Source: Gemmatimonadales bacterium (GTDB taxonomy: Bacteria > Gemmatimonadota > Gemmatimonadetes > Gemmatimonadales > GWC2-71-9). Taken from it: a DNA stretch of 7,094 bases. The position numbers were made by a program, and so were the translations under genes. A model generated the notes under the pieces. The model did not search any database and was not told the origin of the DNA. It was given only the letters and a program-made list of their open reading frames with translations. Positions 1 to 6,338 of this stretch are shown here, in pieces. The stretch covers positions 1 through 7,094 of the forward strand of contig JACCRH010000027.1 of the NCBI GenBank assembly GCA_013813675.1, read 5' to 3'. Numbering within the stretch: the first letter of the stretch is position 1; every line of letters begins with the position of its first letter.

Positions 1-5
1 TACGT

Positions 6-10
6 GGAGG
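6..10 (+). promoter_or_regulatory. Shine-Dalgarno of the antitoxin gene
   Basis: GGAGG lies 4 bases before the ATG at 15. It is a strong ribosome binding site and fixes the antitoxin start. The promoter must lie to the left of the window. Confidence 0.75.
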
Positions 11-14
11 CACC

Positions 15-245
15 ATGCAGAAGAAGCTCACCATCACCATTGATGAGGCCGTATACCGCGGCCTTTACCGGGTCGTGGGTCCGCGCCGCATAAGCCAGTT
101 CATCGAGGCCATCGTCCGGCCGCACGTGGTCGCCGAGCACCTCGACCGCGCGTACGCGAGGATGGCGTCGGACGAGGCGAGAGAGACCGAAGCCGAGCAG
201 TGGGCCAACGCGCTGGCGCCGGATGTCACCGATGAGGCGCGGTGA
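15..245 (+). CDS. Ribbon-helix-helix antitoxin of a MazEF/PemIK-like system
   Basis: A 76-aa small acidic protein lies directly upstream of, and overlaps, a MazF/PemK toxin gene. Residues 3-10 (KKLTITID) look like the DNA-contacting beta strand of a ribbon-helix-helix fold. They are followed by helix A (about 11-22) and helix B (about 25-38, RISQFIEAIVRPHV). The C-terminal half (about 48-76) is rich in Glu, Asp and Ala, as expected for the flexible tail that wraps the toxin. By family knowledge it would neutralise the toxin and repress its own operon by binding the promoter as a dimer. The start is supported by GGAGG 4 bases upstream. The fold is inferred from pattern and context. The closest antitoxin subfamily cannot be named from sequence alone. 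Confidence 0.8.
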   Translation: MQKKLTITIDEAVYRGLYRVVGPRRISQFIEAIVRPHVVAEHLDRAYARMASDEARETEAEQWANALAPDVTDEAR

Positions 246-558
246 AGTGTGGTGGGTCAACTTCGACCCGTCGGTCGGCGGCGAGATCCGGAAGCAGCGG
301 CCAGCGATCATCGTCAGCAACGACGCCTCAAACCGTCACCTCAACCGGGTCCAGGTGGTCCCGCTCACTACCAACGTCGAGCGCCTGTATCCCAGTGAGT
401 CGTACGTCACGTTCGGCAACCGCCCCTGCAAGGCCATGGCGGACCAACTCACGACCGCCAGTAAGCAACGTCTGCTCCGCAAGGCCGGCGAGCTTTCCTC
501 GGAAGACGTTCGCGGTGTGGAGCGGGCGATCCGGGTGCAGCTGGAGCTGCACGCGTGA
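232..558 (+). CDS. MazF/PemK-family mRNA endoribonuclease toxin
   Basis: A 108-aa protein matching the usual MazF/PemK length and layout. The N-terminus MRRGEVWWVNFDPSVGGE is the classic first strand and loop (RGEVWWV, then DP..G.E). It is followed by KQRPAIIVSND (residues about 21-31), carrying the conserved Arg-Pro, and by the VVPLTT strand (about 43-48), whose Thr with that Arg forms the usual active site. MADQLTTASKQRL and the C-terminal helix GELSSEDVRGVERAIRVQL are also typical. The enzyme would cleave mRNA at short motifs and arrest growth when the antitoxin is lost. An ATG at 223 would add three residues (MSP). The ATG at 232 is preferred because family members begin M-x-RG-(D/E)-(I/V)-W. 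It overlaps the antitoxin gene by 14 bp, which implies translational coupling. No key residue appears to be missing. Confidence 0.9.
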   Translation: MRRGEVWWVNFDPSVGGEIRKQRPAIIVSNDASNRHLNRVQVVPLTTNVERLYPSESYVTFGNRPCKAMADQLTTASKQRLLRKAGELSSEDVRGVERAIRVQLELHA

Positions 559-580
559 GCACCACAGGTCGAGCTACCGC

Positions 581-2353
581 TTACCAGTCGCGCTCTCCGG
601 TGGGCCCTCGCTTGCCTCGCCGGCCCTCGTGGCTGGTGAGCTGCTGCCGCTCCACCGCTTCGAGGAGCCGCCGCGCTTCGTCCGGACTCAACTCCTCCAC
701 CGACTCACCCTCCGCTGACCCGTAGCCGCCACCGGCCATCGCTCCCACCGCGGCGTCGGGGTTGCCTTCGTACCCCGGCACGTTGTTGTCCCCCCGGCCG
801 TAATCGCCGGCCCGGCCGCGCCCGGAGGAGCCGCCGCTGGTGCGGTCGTCCCCCAGCCGCCGCAGCGCGACCTCCAGGTTCCAGCGGGCTTCTGCGTCGC
901 CGGGGGCCAGGCTCAGGGCCTCCTCGAATGCCGCGGCAGCGTCGAGCAGCGGCTCGGGTTCACCCGGGCGCTCCTCCGCCACGCGAACCAGCGCATTGCC
1001 CAGGTTGTAGAGGCTCCTCTGCCGAAGCTCCGGCGCCCGCCTCGAGCGGCGGAAGGCCGCGGCCGCCTCGTCGTACCGCTCCAGCCGGTACAGCGTGCTG
1101 CCGGCGTCGAAGGTGAGTCGGGCGCTGCTGTCGCGCTGGAGGCCGCCGCGGAAGACCTCGTAGGCCGCCGGGTATTTGCCCTGGTGATACAGCCGTTCGC
1201 CCCGATGCGCCGGGGAGCAGGAGAGGTTGCTGAGGACGAGGAGGAACAGTCCGGACGCTACGGCCACCTTGTCACCCTGAGCCGCAGGCGAAGGGGATGG
1301 AACCGCGCGACTGCTTCGGCCCCTTCGCCTGCGGCTCAGGGTGACAGTGGCCGGCATCTCGGCAAACGCCAGGAGGACGACCATCAGCCCCAGCGGCCAC
1401 TGGTAGCGATCGGCCCGCTCGCTCGAGGTGCGGGCGCCGAGCGTCCGCGCCCTCACCTGCCCCAGGCCGGCCACCAGCGCGCGAATCTCGTCCGGCCGGT
1501 CCCAGCGGGCGAACCCGCCGCCGCTCGCCTGAGCGACCCGCCGCAGATCGCCTTCCTCGAGACGCGAGATCACCACCCGCCCGATGTGGTCGCGGTGATA
1601 CCGCTCCGGCGCCTCCGCCGAGTCGGCGGGCACCGGACCGCCTTGCGCGCTTCCCACCCCGATGGCGAAGAGCGGCAGTTCCTCACCGCGGAGCGCCTCG
1701 GCCGCGGCGTCGAGGTCGCCTTCCCCGCTCTCGCCGTCGGTGACGATGACGACCGCACGCCGGCCGGTCTCGCCCTCGTGCTCGAAGGCGCTGACGGCGG
1801 TGAGGAGGGCGGCGGACACGTCGGTTGCCGGATCGCCCAGATCGTCGGGGCTCGCGGCGTCGAGGAAGAGCCGGAGCGAAGCGCGGTCGGAGGTGAGGGG
1901 TAGCTGGAGGAACGCGCTGCCGCCGAACACCACCAGCCCGACCCGGTCACCCGGATAGGCCGACGTCACGTCCCACGCGAGCTGCTTGGCCGCGGCGAGC
2001 CGGGTGCGCGGACCGGACACGCCGCGGGTCGCGATGTCGGCCACCCCCATCGACCGGGACAAATCCAGCAGCAGCAGCACGTCGCGTCCGGTCCGCACCA
2101 TGTCGCTCTGTCGCTCGCCCGCCTGGGGCCGGGCCAGCGCGAGCACGCCGAGGCCGAGCGCGGCGAGTCTCAGCGTCCGGACCCTGGCGGACTGCCTGGA
2201 AGAAGGGATTGACGAGCTGCGCCCGAGCACGTCGCGCTCACCGAAGCGGGCCAGCGCATCCCGGCGTAACCGCTCCGACCGGACGCCGAGCCAGCCGATC
2301 GCCACCAGAGCGAGGCAACCGGCCGCGAGGACCCACGGATAGACGAAGCTCAT
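581..2353 (-). CDS. BatB-type VWA membrane protein fused in frame to a BatC-type TPR protein
   Basis: A 590-aa frame starts at an ATG 7 bp after the BatA stop; the upstream in-frame extension lies inside batA and is not homologous. Residues 7-24 and 60-75 are membrane segments separated by an Arg-rich loop, ending in the family mark LALARPQ. The VWA domain (about 90-300) has a full MIDAS: D97-L-S99-R-S101, T177 and T205-D206-G207. Residues 319-332 form a third membrane segment, where a BatB protein would normally end. Residues 336-362 are encoded by a 77-bp palindrome and include SRRRRGRSSR. A new hydrophobic segment (364-379) resembles a BatC signal or anchor; its Cys379 is not in a good lipobox because Asn is at -3. 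TPR-like repeats span about 383-500. A Gly-rich linker and ELSPDEARRLLEAVERQQ, a BatC-like tail, follow. A GTG at 1267 could start a separate BatC, but no stop separates the two parts. Confidence 0.85.
   Translation of the reverse strand: MSFVYPWVLAAGCLALVAIGWLGVRSERLRRDALARFGERDVLGRSSSIPSSRQSARVRTLRLAALGLGVLALARPQAGERQSDMVRTGRDVLLLLDLSRSMGVADIATRGVSGPRTRLAAAKQLAWDVTSAYPGDRVGLVVFGGSAFLQLPLTSDRASLRLFLDAASPDDLGDPATDVSAALLTAVSAFEHEGETGRRAVVIVTDGESGEGDLDAAAEALRGEELPLFAIGVGSAQGGPVPADSAEAPERYHRDHIGRVVISRLEEGDLRRVAQASGGGFARWDRPDEIRALVAGLGQVRARTLGARTSSERADRYQWPLGLMVVLLAFAEMPATVTLSRRRRGRSSRAVPSPSPAAQGDKVAVASGLFLLVLSNLSCSPAHRGERLYHQGKYPAAYEVFRGGLQRDSSARLTFDAGSTLYRLERYDEAAAAFRRSRRAPELRQRSLYNLGNALVRVAEERPGEPEPLLDAAAAFEEALSLAPGDAEARWNLEVALRRLGDDRTSGGSSGRGRAGDYGRGDNNVPGYEGNPDAAVGAMAGGGYGSAEGESVEELSPDEARRLLEAVERQQLTSHEGRRGKRGPTGERDW
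1270..1346. repeat. Perfect 27-bp inverted repeat (GTCAYCC-ended palindrome) inside the BatB-BatC frame
   Basis: The left arm 1270-1296 and right arm 1320-1346 are exact reverse complements (TGTCACCCTGAGCCGCAGGC... on the left), separated by a 23-base loop. The arms share their TGTCAyCC ends with the elements at 4294-4360 and 6362-6445. The element is open in the coding frame and encodes TVTLSRRRRG on one arm and PSPSPAAQGD on the other. No T-run follows either arm, so it does not look like an intrinsic terminator. Such palindromes are dispersed non-autonomous repeats in many GC-rich genomes. The family name and mobilising enzyme are not determinable here. Confidence 0.92.
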
Positions 2354-2360
2354 GGCCCGA

Positions 2361-3353
2361 TCACGGCAGGGTCCTGAGTGGGCCGCCGCGGAGCACCAGC
2401 GCGGCGCCGAGCAGAAGCAGGCCGGCCGCGAGGGGCCAGGTGAACAGCTCCTGGTAATCGCGGGTCTGGTTGATTCTGACCTCTTCGCGCTCCAGCGGGT
2501 CGAGTTGCTCCATGACCCGCTCCAGCGCCTCGGGGTCGGTTGCCCGGAAATACTCGCCGCCGCTCCGGTCGGCGATCCGCCGCAGCACTCGCTCGTCCGA
2601 GCTGGTGAGCCGGTCCGGGGTTCGTCCCTGCCGCCAGATGAAGCCGTCGTCGAGCCCGCTGGTGTCGGGCGCGCTGACACCGATCGTGTGGATTCGCACG
2701 CCGATCGCGCGGGCCGCTTCGGCGGCGACGAACGGGCCGGGCGACCCGGTATTGTTGGCGCCGTCGGTGATCAGGACGATCGCGCTGGCCCGGTTGGGTA
2801 GGTCCTTGAGCTGGCTCAGGCAGAGCGCCAGCGCCGTTCCGATGCCGGTGCCGTCGGGGAGTTGGCCGATCTCCACTCTCCCCAGGAGCTCAGCCAGCAG
2901 CTCGGCGTCGGGCGTGAGCGGGGCCTGGAGGAACGAGCGCCCCGCGAAGATCACCAGGCCGAGCAGGTCGCCCTCGCGCCGGCGGGCAAAGTCGCCGAGC
3001 ACCTGGCGGGCGACTTCGAGGCGGTTGCCCGGCTTGAAGTCGGTGGCCTTCATGCTGCTGGAGATGTCGAGCGCCAGCATCAGGTTCCGGGCCTTGCTGC
3101 GGACCTCGCGCACTTCGTGGGGCACCTGCGGGCGGGCGAGCGCCAGCACCAGCAGGCTCAGCGCCGCGAGGCGGCACAGCTCGGGCAGCAGGCGCCATCG
3201 GGCCCATCGGCTGGGCGGCTCGGCGGAGAAGAATCCGAGCACCGGAAACCCGATCCGTTGACCGGGAGGTTGGCCGCGTCGGAGAAACAGACGGAGGGCC
3301 AGCACCCCGGGGGCGAGGAGCAAGAGGAGCAGCCAGGGGTCAGCGAATCGCAT
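2361..3353 (-). CDS. BatA-type von Willebrand A (VWA) domain membrane protein
   Basis: A 330-aa protein of the aerotolerance BatA/BatB family. It has an N-terminal membrane segment (about 5-25, a run of Leu after FADPW), an Arg-rich loop, a second membrane segment (about 60-73) ending in LALARPQ, a VWA domain (about 90-285) and a C-terminal membrane segment (about 305-321). The MIDAS metal site is complete: D96-I-S98-S-S100, T169 in the DGTGIGTAL loop, and T196-D197. Charge distribution puts the loop between segments 1 and 2 in the cytoplasm and the VWA domain in the periplasm. The ATG at 3353 follows GAGGAG with a 4-base spacer and overlaps the end of the BatD-like gene by 14 bp. The ORF is open further upstream, but that part is a shadow of the preceding gene. 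The domain probably binds partner proteins through its metal ion under MoxR control; the substrate is unknown. Confidence 0.9.
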   Translation of the reverse strand: MRFADPWLLLLLLAPGVLALRLFLRRGQPPGQRIGFPVLGFFSAEPPSRWARWRLLPELCRLAALSLLVLALARPQVPHEVREVRSKARNLMLALDISSSMKATDFKPGNRLEVARQVLGDFARRREGDLLGLVIFAGRSFLQAPLTPDAELLAELLGRVEIGQLPDGTGIGTALALCLSQLKDLPNRASAIVLITDGANNTGSPGPFVAAEAARAIGVRIHTIGVSAPDTSGLDDGFIWRQGRTPDRLTSSDERVLRRIADRSGGEYFRATDPEALERVMEQLDPLEREEVRINQTRDYQELFTWPLAAGLLLLGAALVLRGGPLRTLP

Positions 3354-4386
3354 CGAGCTCCTCAGCCACCGGCCCGGCGCGGTGCCAGCGCTCCAGCAGA
3401 TCGCGGGCCCGCCCGGTGTAGCTCGCGGCCTCATCCGGGGGTGGGCGCCGTCTGGCGAACTTCACCAGGTCGGCGTCGGCCAGCACCTCGTGGATCCGCC
3501 GGCGGACGCCGGCCTCGGCCAGGCGCGGGGGCAGCGCCCAGAGGAGCTCGGTGGTGGTGCGCTCGCGTGCGGGCACGCCATGAGCCGCCTCGAGGTAGTC
3601 GCGAAGAACGTCCGCCAGTGCCTCGTAGTGTCGGGCGACGTCGCCGCGGACGGCCCAGTGCTGGGCCTCGATCGCCTCCAGCCGCGCCACGGCCGCGGTA
3701 TAGGGATCGGGCGGCGGCGGCGACTGGGGCGGCGTGACGGGCTCGGGCTCGGGCGCGGTGGGCTTCACCCGGCGCCTGGTCGCGAGCCAGGCGAGGGCCA
3801 CCGCGGCGGCCGCTCCTAGACCCACCCAGAGCGCGCCGAAGCCGCGGGGGGCGTCGGGTTCGCGGATGTCCCGCAGCGCGGGATTCCCCGCGGGGAGCGT
3901 CGAGGCGACCTCGATTTCGATCGGATCGTGGGTGACCACGCCGCGGTGGCCGGTCACCACCTGCACCCAGGGGAGCCCGAACACGGGCAGCGCTCGCTTG
4001 CCTGGCCGATACAAGGCGATCACGGCCGTTCCGGTAAAGACCCGGTCGGCGCCGCGGACCAGCCGGTCGACCGAGAGGATTCTTACCCCCGCCGGAAGGT
4101 CGTCGACCGGGCGGGGGAGCGTGTCGGTGAGCAGGTCGCGATCGTTGGGGGTGAGCCGGAAGCGCAGCGTCACCGAATCCCCCAGCCCGACCTTCGCGGG
4201 CCCCGCGGTGACGGTGAACGAGCGGCCGTAGTCGAGCTGGGCGTGGGCGGGCCGAATGGACACGGGGAGCAGGGCGGCCAGCATCGGCAACAATGTCATC
4301 CTGAGCGCAGCGAAGGATCCGACAGCCGGCATGGCCCCCTTCACTTCGTTCAGGGTGACACTGTCCCCTATCACTGCCGCCTTCAT
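3340..4386 (-). CDS. BatD/DUF4381-like single-pass membrane protein with a repeat-derived N-terminus
   Basis: A 348-aa protein. Residues 1-8 (MKAAVIGD) precede about 22 residues encoded by a palindromic repeat (SVTLNEVKG...SFAALRMT). A signal-peptide-like stretch LLPMLAALLPVSIRPAHA follows (about 32-48). Next come a beta-rich, Ig-like region resembling BatD N-terminal domains (about 50-165; LDYGRSFTVTAGPAKVGLGD), a membrane helix (about 185-202), a Pro-rich linker (208-228) and a helical cytoplasmic domain (about 230-338). The last has the pattern RHYEALADVLRDYLEAAHGV, then TTTELL, typical of DUF4381-like proteins in MoxR/VWA operons. It is shorter than classical BatD. The ATG at 4386 is preferred because it forms an ATGA overlap with the DUF58 stop. 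A GTG two codons upstream and an ATG at 4299, in the repeat's outer end, are alternatives. Its likely role is to link a periplasmic domain to the cytoplasmic ATPase side of the complex. Confidence 0.8.
   Translation of the reverse strand: MKAAVIGDSVTLNEVKGAMPAVGSFAALRMTLLPMLAALLPVSIRPAHAQLDYGRSFTVTAGPAKVGLGDSVTLRFRLTPNDRDLLTDTLPRPVDDLPAGVRILSVDRLVRGADRVFTGTAVIALYRPGKRALPVFGLPWVQVVTGHRGVVTHDPIEIEVASTLPAGNPALRDIREPDAPRGFGALWVGLGAAAAVALAWLATRRRVKPTAPEPEPVTPPQSPPPPDPYTAAVARLEAIEAQHWAVRGDVARHYEALADVLRDYLEAAHGVPARERTTTELLWALPPRLAEAGVRRRIHEVLADADLVKFARRRPPPDEAASYTGRARDLLERWHRAGPVAEELDAIR
3358..3363 (-). promoter_or_regulatory. Shine-Dalgarno of the BatA-type gene
   Basis: GAGGAG on the minus strand lies 4 bases before the ATG at 3353, inside the last codons of the BatD-like gene. 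It decides the BatA start. Confidence 0.7.
4294..4360. repeat. Imperfect palindromic repeat at the 5' end of the BatD-like gene
   Basis: The outer ends are TGTCATCCTGAGCGCAGCGA (left, from 4294) and, read as reverse complement from 4360, TGTCACCCTGAACGAAGTGA. The first 23 positions match except at 6, 12, 15 and 18. The arms look like two different variants of one repeat family. The element is translated as VTLNEVKG on one arm and SFAALRMT on the other, peptides that recur as accidental translations of this repeat type in annotated proteins. It lies between the likely start codon and the signal peptide. Confidence 0.88.
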
Positions 4387-5264
4387 CGCCACTGCCGGCT
4401 CTCCCGCCGGCGAAAGAATGCCAGCAGCGGCTCGGCATATGGCTGACCGGTCTCCAGCCGCAGCAGATCAGCCCCCGATTCACGCAGCGTGCGCTCCAGC
4501 CCGGCATCGAATTCCGCGGCGCGGACCCGAAACCGCTCGCGCACGCCAGCATCTCCCGAATCCACGATGCGCCAGTTCCCGCTCTCGGGATCCCACAGCG
4601 TCACCAGCCCGACGTCCGGCAGTGCCCGCTCCCGGGGATCGACCACCTGGATCGCGATGACGTCGTGCCGCCGGGCGAGACGGGCCAGGGGCGACTCGTA
4701 CCCGGTGGCCAGAAAATCCGAGAGGAGGAAAATGACGGCGCGGCGCCGGAGCATCGGCTCGAGGTAGGCAAGCGGGGCAGCGAGGTCGGTGCCGGGCTGC
4801 GCCGGTCGAAAGGTGAGGAGGTCGCTGATGACACGCAGGGCCTGGCGCCGCCCCTTTCGCGGAGCCACATAGTGCTCGACCTGATCGGTCGCCAGGACCG
4901 CTCCCACCCGATCGTTGTTCCGCGCGGCAGCGAGGGCGAGCACCGCGCACACCTCGGTGGTCAGATCGCTCTTGGTGCGGCGGACGCTGCCGAAGCCGGC
5001 CGAGGCGCTCCGATCGGCCACGAAGAGCACGGTCAGCTCGCGCTCTTCCAAGTAGCGCTTGACATAGGCCGAGCCGAGCCGGGCGGTCACGTTCCAATCG
5101 ATGGTGCGGATGTCGTCGCCCGGCTGGTACTCGCGCACCTCGGCGAACTCCACGCCGCGGCCGCGAAACGCGCTCGAGTATTCGCCGGCCATGATGTCGC
5201 GCACGAGGTGGCGGGTGGTGATCTCCAGTCGCCGCACCTCGCGCGTGACCTCCTCCGGACTCAT
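4383..5264 (-). CDS. DUF58 family protein (VWA-like, MoxR partner)
   Basis: A 293-aa protein. The DUF58 signature lies at about 35-62 (RGRGVEFAEVREYQPGDD, then R-x-IDW-x-x-TAR). A VWA-like half follows with the MIDAS motif D84-R-S86-A-S88 in LFVADRSASAGF, a possible third ligand in GTDL (about 158-161), and the strand VIFLLSDFL (about 177-185). There is no signal peptide or clear membrane segment, so it is probably cytoplasmic. DUF58 genes almost always sit next to moxR. Here the ATG overlaps the moxR stop as ATGA, so translation is probably coupled. It is inferred to be a direct, metal-ion-dependent partner or substrate adaptor of the MoxR ATPase; no enzymatic activity is established for the family. 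The length is normal for the short, membrane-free class. Confidence 0.92.
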   Translation of the reverse strand: MSPEEVTREVRRLEITTRHLVRDIMAGEYSSAFRGRGVEFAEVREYQPGDDIRTIDWNVTARLGSAYVKRYLEERELTVLFVADRSASAGFGSVRRTKSDLTTEVCAVLALAAARNNDRVGAVLATDQVEHYVAPRKGRRQALRVISDLLTFRPAQPGTDLAAPLAYLEPMLRRRAVIFLLSDFLATGYESPLARLARRHDVIAIQVVDPRERALPDVGLVTLWDPESGNWRIVDSGDAGVRERFRVRAAEFDAGLERTLRESGADLLRLETGQPYAEPLLAFFRRRESRQWR

Positions 5265-6268
5265 GGCACTGGCACCGCCTCGAGAATCCGCCGGACCACC
5301 GCGTCCGGGCTCATCCCCTCGGCGTCTGCGCGATAGGTGAGGAGCACCCGGTGTCGCAGCACGTCGAGTCCCAGCGCCTTGATGTCGTCCGGGGTGACGT
5401 AGGGGCGGCCCTGGAGGAAGGCATGGGCCTTCGCGGCCCGGAGCAGGAAGATCCCGGCGCGGGGCGAGGCGCCGTACTCGATCAGCGGCGTGAGCTCGCC
5501 CAGCCCCACGCCGGCCGGCGTTCGGGTCGCCACGATGAGGTCGAGCACATATTCCTTGATCCGGTCGTCGGCATAGATCGCGTGGACCAGGCGGCGCGAG
5601 CGAAGGATCCGCTCGGGGTCGAGAATCTGCCGGGCCGCCGGCTCCTCGCCGGTGGTCATCCGGTCGAGCACCTCGCGCTCCTCCCGCCGCTCGGGATAGG
5701 TGACCACCAGCTTGAACATGAAGCGGTCCACCTGCGCTTCGGGCAGGGGGTAGGTCCCCTCATGCTCGATGGGATTTTGCGTCGCCAGCACCAGAAACAG
5801 CTCGGGCAGCGGAAAGGTCCGCCCGCCGATGGTCACCTGCTTTTCCTGCATCGCCTCCAGCAGCGCGCTCTGCACCTTGGCGGGGGCGCGATTGATCTCG
5901 TCCGCCAGCAGCAGGTTGGTGAAGATCGGCCCTTGCTGCACCGCGAAGTCGCCGGTGCGCTGGTTGTAGATCATGGTGCCGATCAGGTCGGCCGGCAGGA
6001 GATCGGGGGTGAACTGAATCCGGTGGAAGCCCGCCGCGATGGTGGAGGCGAGGGTCCGCACCGCCAGCGTCTTGGCGAGTCCGGGCACCCCCTCGAGCAG
6101 CACGTGTCCGTCGGCGAGCAGGCCGATGAGCAGGCGCTCCAGCATGGCGCGCTGGCCCACGATGACCCGGCCGAGCTCTTCGATCAGCTCCGCGGCGAGC
6201 TGGGCGTCGTCCTCGATGTCGGTCGCGGGCAAGGGATCGGGGGCGCTTCGTTCGGGTAGGGATGTCAT
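5261..6268 (-). CDS. MoxR-family AAA+ ATPase
   Basis: A 335-aa AAA+ ATPase of the MoxR (AAA_3) family. The Walker A motif is GVPGLAKT (60-67) and Walker B is LLLADEINRA (about 119-128). Sensor 1 is ATQNP (162-166), the arginine-finger region is EAQVDRFMFK (about 178-186), and sensor 2 is GASPRA (266-271), followed by the helical lid domain. By family knowledge it forms hexamers and uses ATP to remodel or insert cofactors into partner complexes, working with the MIDAS proteins encoded downstream. The ATG at 6268 is chosen. An in-frame start 22 codons further upstream would add a Pro/Ser-rich tail unlike the family and would run through a tandem repeat. There is no Shine-Dalgarno before this ATG. 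A TACATT box ends 6 bases upstream, which would fit a leaderless mRNA. It is the first gene of the Bat-type operon. All catalytic motifs are intact. Confidence 0.94.
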   Translation of the reverse strand: MTSLPERSAPDPLPATDIEDDAQLAAELIEELGRVIVGQRAMLERLLIGLLADGHVLLEGVPGLAKTLAVRTLASTIAAGFHRIQFTPDLLPADLIGTMIYNQRTGDFAVQQGPIFTNLLLADEINRAPAKVQSALLEAMQEKQVTIGGRTFPLPELFLVLATQNPIEHEGTYPLPEAQVDRFMFKLVVTYPERREEREVLDRMTTGEEPAARQILDPERILRSRRLVHAIYADDRIKEYVLDLIVATRTPAGVGLGELTPLIEYGASPRAGIFLLRAAKAHAFLQGRPYVTPDDIKALGLDVLRHRVLLTYRADAEGMSPDAVVRRILEAVPVP

Positions 6269-6274
6269 TGGGGG

Positions 6275-6280
6275 AATGTA
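6275..6280 (-). promoter_or_regulatory. Candidate -10 box of the moxR operon
   Basis: TACATT on the minus strand is followed by CCCCCA and then the moxR ATG. The spacing would put transcription initiation at or next to the A of the start codon. The -35 region (about 6298-6303, TTCCGC) is poor and lies in the octamer repeat. This is a candidate from pattern only. Confidence 0.35.
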
Positions 6281-6291
6281 GGCGGGGCTGT

Positions 6292-6315
6292 GGAACGGCG
6301 GAACGGCGGAACGGG
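6292..6315. repeat. Three tandem 8-bp copies of GGAACGGC
   Basis: The copies lie at 6292-6299, 6300-6307 and 6308-6315; the last ends GGG instead of GGC. The reverse complement recurs at 6471-6495 as GTTCCGCC, TCTTCCGCC, GTTCCGCC. The two blocks therefore form outer inverted arms around the central palindrome. Confidence 0.85.
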
Positions 6316-6338
6316 AGCTTACCGCGAGGTCCAATCAC

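Noticed and set aside
328..552. A 74-aa minus-strand frame opposite the toxin gene
   Set aside because: It is a shadow of the MazF/PemK gene, with no ribosome binding site and no recognisable motif.
1270..1346. The perfect palindrome as an intrinsic transcription terminator between BatB and BatC
   Set aside because: There is no T-run after either arm, and the coding frame continues through it into a BatC-like domain.
1184..1903. A 239-aa open frame on the plus strand opposite the BatB/C gene, and similar long plus-strand frames at 2470-3261, 2862-3737 and 5351-6259
   Set aside because: They are antisense shadows of well-supported VWA, BatD-like and MoxR genes. Their compositions are Arg/Ser/Pro- or His/Gly/Gln-rich with no recognisable motif, as expected in GC-rich DNA.
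2354..2680. A 109-residue N-terminal extension of the BatB/C frame, upstream of the ATG at 2353
   Set aside because: It overlaps the BatA C-terminus in another frame and has no homology to VWA proteins. The ATG at 2353 directly precedes the expected FVYPW membrane segment.
6269..6334. An upstream start of moxR adding 22 residues
   Set aside because: The extra part is Ser/Pro-rich, is translated from the octamer tandem repeat, and is unlike MoxR N-termini. The ATG at 6268 gives the normal family length.
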